64,000 bases of DNA from Luidia sarsii (GCA_949987565.1 OX465104.1:8547680-8611679); one strand, 5' to 3'. Positions 47,401-56,569 are shown, counted from the stretch's first letter. Translations and numbers: made by a program. The notes: generated from the sequence alone by a model not told the origin.

Positions 47401-49185
47401 CTCCCACTGCATCTGTGAGATGACCCATTTCACTACTCTGATGGAAAACATGTCTTCTTTTTTCTTCTGAACCCACACGGATACATTAAAATGCTTCAAT
47501 CTCAGGTCATATGCAATCTGAGCACAATGGAGCATCACACTGGCATGTCCAAGAAAGGTCCTACTAGGATCGAAACGTCAGGCCCTCTAACTTTTGAGAT
47601 TCATACAAATTTAGTTCTTTATCGGCTGCCACCTCTGACTCCAAAAAATCCAGGGGGAAACACTGCTGCTGATATAGAGCAGTGGGAGGTCAATTGCATC
47701 CCACTGGAGTCCCTAGCACAGCAATGATAGCGGGCTATTTGGGAAGGTCCCCCACCTAAGGGCTGGATAGCTCAGGAGGTTAAGAGTGCTAGTACATTTG
47801 AACAGTCTCCTGAAGCACACAGAGTACACTGTTCGAAATGTCGAGTTCCTTCGGTTATTTTCAGAGCCACACATACTCACAAAAAATCAAATACATGGTG
47901 TCACCGCAAACCTATTCCAATACCCATCATGTGAATGTGTTGGTTTTTTTTTGCTCTTTCAGTCAACTGAAATTTTTCCACATCCTACCTTTATTGTCCT
48001 GGAGATATACGTCAACATTTCCAAGTTCGACACCAAGACGTCTGAAAAACAATAGGCAAAGCACAAAACCACTCAAACTCATTAAACCGTGCATTTGCTA
48101 TACAGGATTTTTAATCGAAGCAAAATTAGAGCACTCTCTTGCTCACCCCTTTCCTCATCCAAATGAAAAAAGTCCAAAAAACTAAATACTGTGTGTCAAC
48201 CAGACAATGATTTGTACGCAGCTGTGTACAGCTATTTTATTGTTGGACGACCCCTCCAAATTTAAAAACGCAGTGGCTGTTGTTACGGCAGTCGTCCGTG
48301 TGGTTCCCTGACTTCACAGTATTTGTCAGGATGTTTAGCTCTTGGAACCAGACTATCAGCTAATAGACTGGTTCAACCAGCCTGCAATGAACCACACGGA
48401 CGACTGCCGTAACAACAGCCACTGCGATTTAAAAAAGGACGACTTGTTCCAAGGTCCAAGTTACTCGGATATAAAGCAAAATCTAAATTTTTGAGAAAAC
48501 TGTACATCTAATTTTCTCGGCAAGTAATTGTGCCAGATGTTTAATACTGAGACTCTTAGTCTTACTACTACTACTTGTACTAGTCTTAGTCCTCTTACAT
48601 TAAAACTGGTGGTCTAATTACTCATAAGTAATGTGGGTTTACGATGCATGAATGATTAATCCAAAAAAATGCCAACTTTAGTTTAACGTTAATAACAGTA
48701 GAAGTAGAAGAAGTAGCTAGAACTTAGAAGCAGAGAAGTAGAACTCTAACTCTAAGTCTAACTACGCTAACTAAGTAAAACTGCAAATCTTAACATTTCG
48801 TGGGCCTGACGTTTCGATCCTAGCAGGACCTCCCACTAAATTTTAAGATTTGCATTTTGGTAATTTTAGACAGTAAGCAGTTTGCAATATCTTTGTATAT
48901 CACTATAAAACTGCAATAGAGAGTGCAAGCGAAATTGGAAGTTGATTAATAAATAGTCGTGGCTTTCAACGAAAAAAAAAGGAAACCCCGAGTAGACAGA
49001 TGGTAAACCAAGCCTAGGGCTAGTCCGAGTAACTTGGACCCGACAAGCAACCCCTTTTCCATGTGCACACAGTTCTGGGGCAAGAGAACACACTCCACGA
49101 GTACTCACGCAGCAACCAGTTGCGACAACTCCGGGTGCGAGTTGCCCGAAACGACGAGCAGGCCACCGCGGGACACGTTGTTCAT
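38296..49185 (-). CDS. PRPSAP: Phosphoribosyl pyrophosphate synthetase-associated protein (PRPSAP)
   Basis: Complete gene, eight shared exons plus one of two terminal exons. Exons: 49109-49185, 47989-48041, 47157-47223, 46540-46712, 45705-45820, 44826-45027, 44191-44261, 43414-43560, then either 41189-41347 or 38296-38454. Either isoform is 354 residues. All joins keep phase and have GT-AG ends. The protein is a non-catalytic partner of ribose-phosphate pyrophosphokinase in the cytosolic PRPP synthetase complex. Diagnostic stretches: [25 protein letters not shown] then [30 protein letters not shown], the PRPSAP-specific insertion after AVIHGE (an acidic stretch ending DGRHSPP), [35 protein letters not shown] and ESMSYLFRN. 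The insertion and the C-terminal ESMSYLFRN separate it from catalytic PRPS, which ends in ESVSYLF. Initiation is chosen at MNNVSRGG; an in-frame upstream ATG exists at 49368 but precedes non-conserved, basic residues. Confidence 0.95.
39175..39250 (-). repeat. tRNA-related SINE tail fragment (family B)
   Basis: Contains TTCAATGAGGGTTTGCCCTG then CTCGACGTGATAAGCACTGAG. This is the reverse complement of the tail of the element at 45460-45620. Confidence 0.7.
40578..40583 (-). terminator. Polyadenylation signal for the exon 9a isoform
   Basis: TTTATT on the plus strand is AATAAA on the minus strand, about 605 bp downstream of the exon 9a stop. It implies a transcript that ends before exon 9b. 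Confidence 0.55.
40735..41060. repeat. 58-60-bp tandem repeat in the proximal 3' UTR
   Basis: Units begin with CACACAGATGTGACAGGGAG at 40923 and 40981 (exact period 58), with a partial copy at 41039. Older copies lie near 40862 and 40801 (CACACAGGTGTGACACC and CACACAGATGCGACAGC). It lies between the exon 9a stop and its polyadenylation signal. Confidence 0.85.
41189..41347 (-). CDS. PRPSAP: PRPSAP alternative terminal exon 9a (proximal)
   Basis: 159-nt exon, 52 residues plus TAG, from [17 protein letters not shown] to [14 protein letters not shown]. Acceptor GTCCAG. About 31 of 52 residues are identical to exon 9b. A minus-strand AATAAA (40578-40583) about 600 bp downstream offers its own 3' end. 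Confidence 0.92.
   Translation of the reverse strand, partial: VIVTNTLQHDLQKLQSQKIRTVDISTSLCEAVRRIYHGESMSYLFRNISMED
41348..43413 (-). other. PRPSAP intron between exon 8 and exon 9a
   Basis: About 2.07 kb of intron with no coding signal. It contains a family A SINE at 42722 and a fragment with TTTCAATCCTAGCCGGACCT near 42635. A short direct repeat (CTTGGTGTACATCTGCATCC, twice) lies at about 41950-41989. Confidence 0.8.
42722..42890 (+). repeat. tRNA-derived SINE, family A
   Basis: Begins TAAGGGATGGATAGCTCAGA (A-box-like) and has GGTCTCGGGTTCAAGTCCTG (B-box-like) 45 bp on, then a T-rich tail with CCCAGTCAGTTTTTC. It shares the full layout with copies at 59770, 60090 and 56650. It lies in a PRPSAP intron, opposite to the gene. 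Confidence 0.85.
43414..43560 (-). CDS. PRPSAP: PRPSAP exon 8 (last shared exon)
   Basis: 147-nt exon, exactly 49 codons, from [20 protein letters not shown] to [10 protein letters not shown]. DDxIDEA/D is the PRPP-binding-type loop position of the family. Donor GTGAGTTG joins in phase 0 to either terminal exon. Confidence 0.95.
43683..43745 (+). repeat. SINE family A fragment
   Basis: Retains GACTCGGGTTCAAGTACTGG and TCAAAGTTTTCTTTGC, the B-box and start of the tail of family A. The head is absent. Confidence 0.75.
44191..44261 (-). CDS. PRPSAP: PRPSAP exon 7
   Basis: 71-nt exon encoding [20 protein letters not shown] then AIIV. Acceptor CCTAACAG and donor GTAACA. Confidence 0.93.
44826..45027 (-). 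CDS. PRPSAP: PRPSAP exon 6 (family-specific insertion)
   Basis: 202-nt exon from [20 protein letters not shown] through [15 protein letters not shown] and the insertion [17 protein letters not shown] to HSLDMLP. Acceptor ACAG, donor GTGAGTCAAG. This insertion in the catalytic-loop region is what PRPSAPs have and catalytic PRPS lacks. Confidence 0.93.
45062..45095 (-). repeat. Small SINE family B remnant
   Basis: ATTCAATGAGGGTTTGCCCT matches the tail end of family B in reverse orientation. Only about 34 bp remain. Confidence 0.5.
45455..45620 (+). repeat. tRNA-derived SINE, family B, with an almost intact tRNA-like head
   Basis: Bases 45460-45533 fold like a tRNA: acceptor arms CAGCTCG and CGAGCTG pair perfectly, a D-arm GTC...GAC, an anticodon-like stem TCTGC/GCAGG with an 8-base loop, and a T arm with loop TTTGAAC. 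The tail carries GGGCAAAGCACTGGGCACTC and GAGCAGGGCAAATCCTCATT. The 8-base anticodon loop and the repeated tail argue for a SINE head rather than a working tRNA gene. Confidence 0.8.
45705..45820 (-). CDS. PRPSAP: PRPSAP exon 5
   Basis: 116-nt exon encoding [18 protein letters not shown] and [20 protein letters not shown]. Acceptor CACTGCAG and donor GTGAGT, ending on a codon boundary. Confidence 0.95.
46205..46290. repeat. Inverted repeat with 22-bp perfect arms (intron 4)
   Basis: Arms 46205-46226 (CATGTGTAAGGTCTCTTTAG then GA) and 46269-46290 are exact reverse complements around a 42-base loop. It is probably a fold-back element inside a PRPSAP intron; it would form a strong hairpin in the pre-mRNA. 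Confidence 0.9.
46540..46712 (-). CDS. PRPSAP: PRPSAP exon 4
   Basis: 173-nt exon starting [18 protein letters not shown] and including [20 protein letters not shown]. Acceptor ACGCAG and donor GTAGGT. Confidence 0.95.
47015..47120 (+). repeat. SINE family B fragment
   Basis: Contains CAGTCGGGCAAAGCACTGTA and AGTAGGGCAAACAATCATTG, corresponding to the tail of the 45460 element. It ends about 35 bp from the exon 3 donor. Confidence 0.7.
47157..47223 (-). CDS. PRPSAP: PRPSAP exon 3
   Basis: 67-nt exon encoding [20 protein letters not shown] then GA. Acceptor TTTTGCAG and donor GTAAGT. FIIQT is highly conserved in PRPS and PRPSAP. Confidence 0.93.
47545..47815 (+). repeat. SINE family A with upstream conserved block
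   Basis: AGGTCCTACTAGGATCGAAA then CGTCAGGCCCTC (47552-47585) is followed at 47757 by TAAGGGCTGGATAGCTCAGG. The same pairing of blocks occurs near 51725 and 56570, so they belong to one longer composite element. Confidence 0.7.
47989..48041 (-). CDS. PRPSAP: PRPSAP exon 2
   Basis: 53-nt exon encoding (A)[17 protein letters not shown]. Acceptor TTTTCAG and donor GTAGGATG. It completes the split Ala codon and leaves one base. It is too short to stand out as a reading frame and was found by following the phase. Confidence 0.9.
48242..48450. repeat. Fold-back (MITE-like) element in PRPSAP intron 1
   Basis: Arms 48269-48305 (CGCAGTGGCTGTTGTTACGG and on) and 48390-48426 are perfect 37-bp reverse complements around an 84-base loop. 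Weaker pairing continues outward (AAATTTAAAAA with TTTAAAAAAGG and GGACGAC with GACGACTTG). No coding sequence is present. It resembles a non-autonomous transposon end pair. Confidence 0.88.
48780..48835 (+). repeat. Dispersed block with GTTTCGATCCTAGCAGGACC
   Basis: GGGCCTGACGTTTCGATCCT AGCAGGACCT is the same block, in reverse orientation, as in the family A composite copies. It appears alone here. Confidence 0.7.
49109..49185 (-). CDS. PRPSAP: PRPSAP exon 1 (start codon)
   Basis: Encodes [20 protein letters not shown] and then SQLVA plus two bases of the next codon. Donor GTGAGTAC. It corresponds to the family N terminus with the SxNS motif. Confidence 0.92.
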
Positions 49186-49844
49186 GGTGTGGACGGGGCG
49201 ACGGGTGTGAACCTGCGCCGTCTTCCTGGTTTTAAACGAAATCTTGGCGGCCTTTCTCACGCACCCACAAGAGAGAAAAAAAAACCTACAAATCGCTCGG
49301 CTATCTGCGCAACACCGACGCAGGTAGTGTTCAGACAGAATTGAAAATGCTTGCGAGTTTGACCTCAAGCGGTCAAAGTGTGTGACCTAGAAATAGAAGA
49401 GGATAAGCAACCTTCATCACTATTATGAAAATACTCAGATGTACAAATCGATTTTGTTGTCATTATACATCATTTTTATTTCCTATATAGATATATAAAT
49501 AAATGTTGAAATATATTTTATTTGAAATTAATTATCTAAATGATTTTGTAGTTAAAAAAAACGAGAAAGATAATCAGGAATGAGGAAGACCCCTATTATA
49601 CGTTTTACAGTCAGCCAATCAGAACGTAGGATTAGCGGAACGTCATTTTGCCGCGAAAGAAGCACGTGGGGGGGGGGGGGGGGGTCAATGTGGTCTCCAT
49701 TCGAGTGTGACTTTTCGATGTAAACAAATCCACGGTCCAAGATTGTAATCGAAGTGATTCTCGTTGAGACTGCCTTCGTGATATTCTTGAATTAGGACGA
49801 GCATTCTTTGTGTGTTTATTTTCCTCCTCGGGGTTTAGCTGCCA
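49186..49844. promoter_or_regulatory. Divergent PRPSAP / NTH1 promoter interval
   Basis: 659 bp separate the two initiator ATGs, so both transcription starts lie within it. No TATA box is placed convincingly. A run of about 16 G's lies at 49669-49684. The PRPSAP side has an upstream in-frame ATG at 49368. A GATTGG or CCAAT-type motif is present near 49614 (CAGCCAATCAGAACG). Confidence 0.7.
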
Positions 49845-50459
49845 ATGATTTTGAGATCGCTCAAGACGTCAGCTTTGATTGCTGTCAGAAAAACGAGTAG
49901 TATCCCTGGCCTCTGGCTCTGCACTCTATGTAGACAAAACTTTCCTGTTGCACTTTCGAGCACTAGCAGGATGAGTGTGGACAATGCATCTCCTTACTTC
50001 CAGGATGAGGGTACCATCAATGCAAGATTGACAAGGTCACGGGCAAAGCAGACCCTTGTAAGTACGGATTCCTCAGCGGCCAAGACGTTGGCTGAATCAC
50101 GGAAACCTCGCATCTCAAACTTGAAGCGGACACGTACACATGTTCCCGTCCGATACGAGACCAATTCGACTATCCCTAATAAAACCGAGCAGAAAACAAC
50201 CAAGGCAAGGCCGAGAAGTTCAAAACAGAAACCTGCATCCGAGACAGCTGACGAAAAGCGGAAAGCTATCGACAGCGTCAACGGCGACGGAGACGACGGC
50301 GATTTTGAAGATGAGACGATGACGAAGAGGACCAAAGGATGGGAGCCGGTGGGATGGGGGGAGATGCTGGAAGCCATCCGTGAGATGAGGAAGGAGAAGG
50401 ATGCTCCCGTTGATTCCATGGGAGCGGAGAAGATTGGAGACCGGGATGCGGCACCAGAG
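49845..50459 (+). CDS. NTHL1: NTH1 exon 1
   Basis: 615 nt, 205 codons, ending DRDAAPE before donor GTAGCTAG. Contains the presequence, Met43 (49971), basic patches such as LKRTRTH and MTKRTKGW, and the start of the core. Confidence 0.93.
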
Positions 50460-52842
50460 GTAGCTAGGAGTCATCTATAATCTAGACTGTACAATCAGAG
50501 GATAGAGGCCGATTGTTATGATTCAGACTGTATGCTGCAACGCTGTTTTAAACTTTTATTAAACAGTGCCCAACAAAGGTCAAAAATTAGCTATACAGTA
50601 ACTGCAGCCCTTACTCCTTTTTTAAAATTTGATCGTCGTTCAGCGATCGAAATCCAAAATGTTAAAAAAAGGAGTAAAACTTAAAGGGCTACAGTAGAGT
50701 TACTAGAGTGTAGGCTAGTGAGTAGTGTAGCTAGCTAGTCAAACATACATAATACATTTTGTATGGTGGTCTTGAAGTGACAAGTTCCCTCACAACAACA
50801 AAAATGTGCTCCAGCCTCTCGATGTGTACCCGTATTTGGATATTACATTGATGATCATGTACACCACTGATCGAATGGTCAAATGGTTAAATGCTGATTG
50901 GCCCCCTCACCCCAACAAAGATAGTGGACTATTTTGGAAGGCCCCCACCGAAGTGCTTGCTAGCTCAGGAGGTGGAGCACATCTTCGTTAATGAGACAAA
51001 TTCCTGCTCAACAACTCTGAGTCAAGAATTTTCATATTCATAATCGTGTATTGTGTTTCTCTGCTTTGAACTGCAGTGAGCCAGGGCTGGATTTCACAAA
51101 GCCTTACGATGGATCGAAATTCAACATACGATGGATAACCCATCGTCAGTGGTTTCTATGCATTGCTCGTGCTATCTTATGATGATCATAAGTTAAAATG
51201 AGTTTGGTGAAATCGACTGCAGATTAGCCCAGTGAGGCGCAGTGTACTACAGACACAAAATAAAACGCCGGCCTTACGCTGCTGCTAAACCTCTGTGACT
51301 GCTGCCCAGGTGTTCCGCTACCAGGTCCTGCTCTCCCTCCTCCTGTCCAGCCAGACCAAAGACCAGGTGACCTCGGCAGCCCTGATGGCACTCCGCAGAC
51401 ACGGCTGCACGGTGGACAACATCCTCAAGACCTCTGACCAGACGTTGGGCGAGCTCATCTACCCTGTCGGCTTCTGGAAAGTGAGAGCGGTGGATTCCTC
51501 TCTCTCTTCCTCCCCCAACTGGACCTGCTTTCTGGGCCTCACCTTTGGTTTTTGGTTTGCCAGTTTTCTTTGCCTAATCCTGACCTTTCATCCACAGTCC
51601 TTGCCCACTCTTCCCCATCTCATCCTTACCTACCGCACCTCTATCTATTTTCCTTGATTGGTATATATTCAACAATTTATCTCTCATTTCAAACAATAAC
51701 AATAATTTTGATGTCCCTACCATTGTGCCTTTGAGAAAGAGCTGTGATCGAAAGGTCGGGCCTCTTAAAATATGTGATAAATTTATGTGTTATGCATAAC
51801 CAGAGGTCTCTGCTTCCAATCCTGATCCAGTCCAAGTTTTCTTTGCTATTGTTAGAAATTTGTTCAAAAGTTCCCAGTCTGTTTTTCATCAATTTGTTTG
51901 TTTTCAAACATCTAAGGGCTAGGTAGGTCGGGTGATAAGAGCGCTGGTACGTAAAAATTGACGTAATCAAGCAGTCGGGAAAATAAACTCTTTACGTTGA
52001 CTATGTCCGCCGTCCAGAAAAAGGTGGTCTACATCAGACGGACAACGCAGATCCTGAGAGACGAGTACAACGGCGACATCCCCCCGACCCTGGAGGGGCT
52101 GGTCCGCCTGCCCGGCATCGGACCCAAGATGGCACACATCATCATGGACATAGGCTGGCACCGGGTTACGGGCATCGGGGTGGACACGCACGTCCACCGC
52201 ATCGCCAACCGGCTGCGCTGGCTGCGACGGCCCACCACTCAGCCCGAGGACACCCGCAAGGGACTGGAGGACTGGCTGCCCAGGTGAGGGCGCTGTTCAT
52301 GGCGGAATAGTGCGCACCGGCTGCATACAAGCCAATTTAACAAAAACCCAGCTCAGACTCAGGCTTTTTCTTTCTTTCTTTTGTAAAATTGAAAGAACAA
52401 GGCATGAAAACTCTCTTCCCCTCTCCACTCTGTCCATCCTCTCTCTCCCCTTTCAATCCTACTCTCTCTTCAACCTCACTCTCTCCTCTCCCCCTCTTTC
52501 TTCTCTTCTCTTTTTCCTTCTCTTTCCATCCTCTCTCTCCCCACTCACTCCCATCTCTCTTCAGCCTCACTCTCTTCCATCTCTCTCTCCTCTCCTCTCT
52601 CCCTCTCTCCAATCACACTCTTTCCCCCTCTCTCACTATCCCTCTCTCTCCCACTTTTCCCCACCAGGGATCTATGGAGTGAGGTCAACGTCCTGCTGGT
52701 TGGCTTTGGCCAGCAGACCTGTCTGCCCGTCAACCCCAAATGCTCCGAGTGTCTCGCCCGCCACCTCTGCCCCTACGGGAAGTCGGCCATGAGGCACAAG
52801 CCCAGCCCCAAGGGCAAAAGTGCAAGCCCTGGCAAGAGATAG
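49845..52842 (+). CDS. NTHL1: Endonuclease III-like DNA glycosylase (NTH1 / NTHL1)
   Basis: Complete gene of 408 residues in four exons (49845-50459, 51310-51480, 52018-52283, 52668-52842), all GT-AG and in phase. It is a bifunctional glycosylase/AP-lyase that removes oxidised pyrimidines in base excision repair. Residues 1-42 are Arg/Ser-rich without acids, a likely mitochondrial presequence. Met43 could start a nuclear form. Residues 45-185 are a Lys-rich, disordered linker. The catalytic core begins near [20 protein letters not shown]. It has [10 protein letters not shown], the helix-hairpin-helix [10 protein letters not shown] with the catalytic Lys, [12 protein letters not shown] with the catalytic Asp, and the 4Fe-4S site C-x6-C-x2-C-x5-C ([17 protein letters not shown]). 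The N-terminal part is longer than in mammals (312 residues in man). Confidence 0.96.
50598..50703. repeat. Short fold-back element in NTH1 intron 1
   Basis: GTAACTGCAGCCCTTACTCC with a T run pairs with a later AAAAAAAGGAGTAAAAC, AAAGGGCTACAG and AGTTAC. One arm has a short insertion. Total about 106 bp. Confidence 0.75.
50900..50995 (+). repeat. SINE family A fragment
   Basis: Contains GGACTATTTTGGAAGGCCCC, a degraded head CTAGCTCAGGAGGTGGAGCA, and no B box. The leading CCTCACCCCAACAAAG block also precedes the copy at 60090. Confidence 0.65.
51310..51480 (+). CDS. NTHL1: NTH1 exon 2
   Basis: 171 nt, 57 codons, from [20 protein letters not shown] to LIYPVGFWK. Acceptor GCTGCCCAG and donor GTGAGAG. 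Confidence 0.95.
51725..51965 (+). repeat. Composite SINE family A remnants in NTH1 intron 2
   Basis: Holds GAGAAAGAGCTGTGATCGAA, then CCAGAGGTCTCTGCTTCCAA with TCCAAGTTTTCTTTGC (tail), then a second head TAAGGGCTAGGTAGGTCGGG with TAAGAGCGCTGGTACG. Probably two overlapping or nested copies. Confidence 0.7.
52018..52283 (+). CDS. NTHL1: NTH1 exon 3 (catalytic)
   Basis: 266 nt. Encodes [20 protein letters not shown], the hairpin [17 protein letters not shown], and [17 protein letters not shown] with the catalytic residues. It ends DWLPR with the last codon split. Acceptor GTCCAG, donor GTGAGG. Confidence 0.96.
52370..52667 (+). repeat. Polypyrimidine (CT/CCT) microsatellite abutting the NTH1 exon 4 acceptor
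   Basis: Nearly pure C/T over about 300 bases, running into CCACTTTTCCCCACCAG at the acceptor. This is an unusually long polypyrimidine tract. Confidence 0.9.
52668..52842 (+). CDS. NTHL1: NTH1 exon 4 (iron-sulfur cluster and stop)
   Basis: 175 nt. Encodes [20 protein letters not shown] and the four-Cys 4Fe-4S site, then a basic tail [14 protein letters not shown] and TAG. Confidence 0.95.
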
Positions 52843-53049
52843 CACCAGTAGATGCTAAGTGTATACACAGCAGTTAACCACTTCTTGACAGGACCTCCGA
52901 ATTCAGAGAACCGGTTGGGTTACTGTGTGCTGGGCCCTCCGAATCCGGGCACTATTGTCCAAGTTGTAAAAAAAATATATACTTTTCAGCTTATGGCAAA
53001 ACAATATGAAGCATGACAAAACCCACACAGATGTCCCATTGTGCCAGGT

Positions 53050-53095
53050 TTGACTTCTCTGGTTCAAATCCTGGTCCAGTCAAAGTTTTATTTAT
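53050..53095 (+). repeat. SINE family A fragment in the NTH1 3' UTR
   Basis: CTCTGGTTCAAATCCTGGTC then CAGTCAAAGTTTT retains the B box and tail start only. Confidence 0.65.
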
Positions 53096-53203
53096 AAATG
53101 CTAACCCTGTCTTCTTTAAGAGCAACGATTAACTGTAGAGCAGTTTGCCAAATGTGTGAAACTGAATCTCAGTATGTGACAGAAACTTGTTTCAAAATTT
53201 GGG

Positions 53204-53209
53204 GAATAA
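53204..53209 (+). terminator. NTH1 polyadenylation signal candidate
   Basis: AATAAA in TTGGGGAATAAATATATA, about 360 bp after the stop codon. Confidence 0.6.
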
Positions 53210-53293
53210 ATATATATAAAGCATGCACATTTACTAACAAATGTTAAACAAATAACAAACCAAGCCAGAAATAATTATAAGAAAATTTGCACT

Positions 53294-53299
53294 TTTATT
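53294..53299 (-). terminator. Sidekick polyadenylation signal candidate
   Basis: TTTATT on the plus strand reads AATAAA on the minus strand. If used, the Sidekick 3' UTR is about 3.6 kb and ends within about 100 bp of the convergent NTH1 3' end. Confidence 0.45.
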
Positions 53300-53811
53300 T
53301 CATTAAACAAAATTATATACATCTTATCTTGTTTTACTTATTTCAATATGCTTCAAAATCATCCCCACCAACCTATGAATAGTTCTGTGTATTCTGTTCT
53401 TATCCCGTCCGTATAATTTTAAAACAAACTTAAATAGTGTTGTTCTCATTATTTTTGCATAATAAACTCAGTGGAAATCTTGAATACACTGTGGTCAATT
53501 CGTTTTGATTTCAAGGGCGTTTTCTTTTTGGGGGATGGTGGTATGAAGCCTTCAGTGTCAGTACTCCGCCATCTTAGAAGGCAAAACAAGATTGAGAAGG
53601 CCACCTCATAAGTGTGCATATACAGCATAGTATGAGCTCGTGAGATGCCATACAATCGCATACATCCTTTGCATAAATAGGCAGTGAACTACTTCTCTCA
53701 CAATGTACTTTATTTTTCTTTTCTTTTTAAAGGAACAAAAATCAAATTACTTCTTTATCTTTGCGCAGTGAAAACCTTACAAGAAATCTGAAAACATTGG
53801 TTCTTAGAAAA

Positions 53812-54069
53812 GGGTAATTCCATAAATCAAAGGTCCAACTTACATATGAAACCATTCAGCTTACATGCAATATTGTAACAACATAATGAAGCGTTCTGTC
53901 GATTAAACAGTATATTATACTGTCCACGTATAGCGTACTAGTTAATCTACAAAGTTGTTGATTCCATTGCATGTACTATAATGTTACATGTAGGAAAGCT
54001 GAATGGTTTCATATGTAAGTGGGGACACCAAAATGTCACAAGTTGGACCCCTGATTCATGGAATTACCC
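53812..54069. repeat. Fold-back (MITE-like) element, about 258 bp
   Basis: The left end GGGTAATTCCATAAATCAAA, GGTCCAACTT and ACATATGAAACCATTCAGCT is the reverse complement of the right end, which carries an extra segment of about 24 bases (GGGGACACCAAAATGTCAC). The middle is unique AT-rich sequence. Confidence 0.85.
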
Positions 54070-56569
54070 ATGTATGATTTTGCATCAAGGATAATGCCCT
54101 TCAATCATGCATCAAGAAATAGAGAAAATCCTTGTTGAAGCAAGCTGTGATTCATTTTGATCAATCCTAGTCTGTTTGGGGAGAACAAAGACCTGGGAAA
54201 TTTTTTCTATTAAATTTATTTTCATAGCGAGAAAATGGGTGTCGTGGGAATCATCCGTGGGTTTAGGATTCTCCCGGGTAAAAAAATCCTGGGAAAATAA
54301 AACCACGAGGGAAAAGGTCTAAACAATCCCAGCATGGTAGGCATGTCTATATGCATGCTTCTCCCTGATGGCGTAGCTTTCAAATTGTTCAACCACTGCT
54401 TCAGTTCAACTAAACTCAAGTATAAAAAAGTTTTAACCCAAAGAATGTAAACTCCTGACTGGAAATCATGAAAGCTTGCAATCTTATGACAAGTTTTGAA
54501 ACACGAGTACCGTATCTAAGCAACTGCTTGCTGAATATTTTTTTTTTGGGGGGGGGGGGGGGGTAAACTTTAAAAACGTTTGCTTCTTCAAATAATAAAG
54601 ATATTGCATTTGCATTTTTGTTCATAAAATAAATGCCAAAAAAGAACGCTTCTTCATACATGTAAATGATGGCACATACAAAAACTAAACAAAACACAAA
54701 AAAAAAAAAACCCAAAACAACAAAACAAACCTTTAGGATTATGTACAGCAAATTACAATAATATTTTCATCTATTCAGAAAATATACAGATGCACGGATG
54801 AAAAACAAAATTAGTCAACCAAAAACCTAGTTGGAGTTTCGGGAGTTAATAAGGCGCATATTTTCCTCTCTTTTTTCTAAAATGAAAATAACATTTAAAA
54901 AAAAAAATTGAAATGTGGGCAACAAAAGCACAAACATTAAACTTAAAAAAAGAAGATAAATTAAAAAGCATACATATTTTTAGGCAGAAGAACACAGCCT
55001 AACTAAAACACAATGAAGCTTAGCGAAGCCCTTTTTTTAAAGGATGGTACGTTTTTTCTTTAAAGGCCCAGGTACTAGGTAGATCTTAAGATCTACTAAG
55101 ATAAAACATTTCTTTGCCATTTTTAAAAATATGTTTAAACAAAATCCCAGTCATTTTTTAAAATTTGTTTGATCTAAAAAAAAAGGTTCAATTGAATATT
55201 ATTGAACATGTATCATGTATAGAGAACAAAATTAATGATACCTTAAGAGTGAACACTTATACCGGTGGGGAGAAAATTGTGTTACTCTTTGGAAGCTCTT
55301 CGATTCCAGTATCATTTGTAACATGTAAATGTGAACCTGAAAAGGGTTTCTTCCCCCCCCCCTTAATTTGGACAAAAGAGGCACTGGTCTGGTCCTTAGT
55401 ACTTGCTTAGAAAAGTGACTCTATCTTAGTATAAAATGGCACCATGTGGTTCAGTATTGATGGCGGTTGTGCAAATAACCAGCAAATGGATAGGCCAGTA
55501 GAATTTGGATGCAGTAGTTAATTCTTGGTATTCTTTTAAGACTCTCCTTCATTGGTATATGCAATTTCTTTGGCTTAAAACGACCCAGTACTTTCTTTTC
55601 TGCTCGAGACGGAGAGGTAAACCTGTCCTATCTTTTTTTGCATTACATCCTGTAGAAAAACCACAATACAACATCGTATCCAGCTAACATTCATTTCCCA
55701 TCGTTCCTTCAATAATTTAGCATATATTCCTACACATTTGTACACTGTTTCAGTCTCATTCTGAAATGGGCGATGAAAAGCAAATGACCTCAACAGCCCA
55801 GCTCGCTTCCATGAGATGGGCCTTGGGGTCAGAGTTCAATCGCTGCCTGCCTTGGGTGCCGCCACATGAGGGCAGCGTTCGCTCAACCTCAATCACTGTC
55901 TCTCTAAGGGAGCCGCATCCGGAAAGAAATCATGGGCTAGGGCTTCCGATTGTGCACGGGTCTATGGTAGTTTGCTGGCTAGCAGCTAGCGGGCTGCCAT
56001 AGACTCGTGTGTAACTGTCAGCCATAGCCTAGCGGCATTTCAACGCAGCCAAACAAACAGCTTTGTCAACCCTCAGCCAACTGAACTATCTTTCCTTAAA
56101 CTAAAATAAAATCCACCAATGCAAAGATAAAAACTCCATACTCATTTCCTAATCTGTACATTGGATGCATAATTTAGTCAGTTAAAAAAAACCAAGAATT
56201 TTCTGAAGGGATTAAAAACCACTTCTAACCCACATCAGTACACAAAACCTTAGTACATACATTGCAGTACAAAAAAAACCCATAAAACTCATAAGAATAA
56301 TTTATAAAAATGGCCAACAAATTTGACTAGACCTGGCATTTGAACACTTTTAATCACACATAACTTCCATTGATTATTTGAAATTTCCAAATATTTGAAC
56401 TACAGATGATTCCTTTTTGGCATTTTTTATTTGTTTTGGGGCTGCTTTTTCAAGCAGGAGGAAAATCAAGAGAACAAGTTATTTTTGGCAAATTTGGTTG
56501 TACACTGTATTTGTTTTATTTTTATTTTTTACTAGTCATTCGGTGTTTATTCAAAAATGCCTTTGGGCA

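Noticed and set aside
49186..49368. N-terminal extension of PRPSAP from an upstream in-frame ATG
   Set aside because: The residues added are basic and Cys-rich with no match to the family, whose proteins begin near MNNVSRGG. It may be an unused upstream ATG in the 5' UTR.
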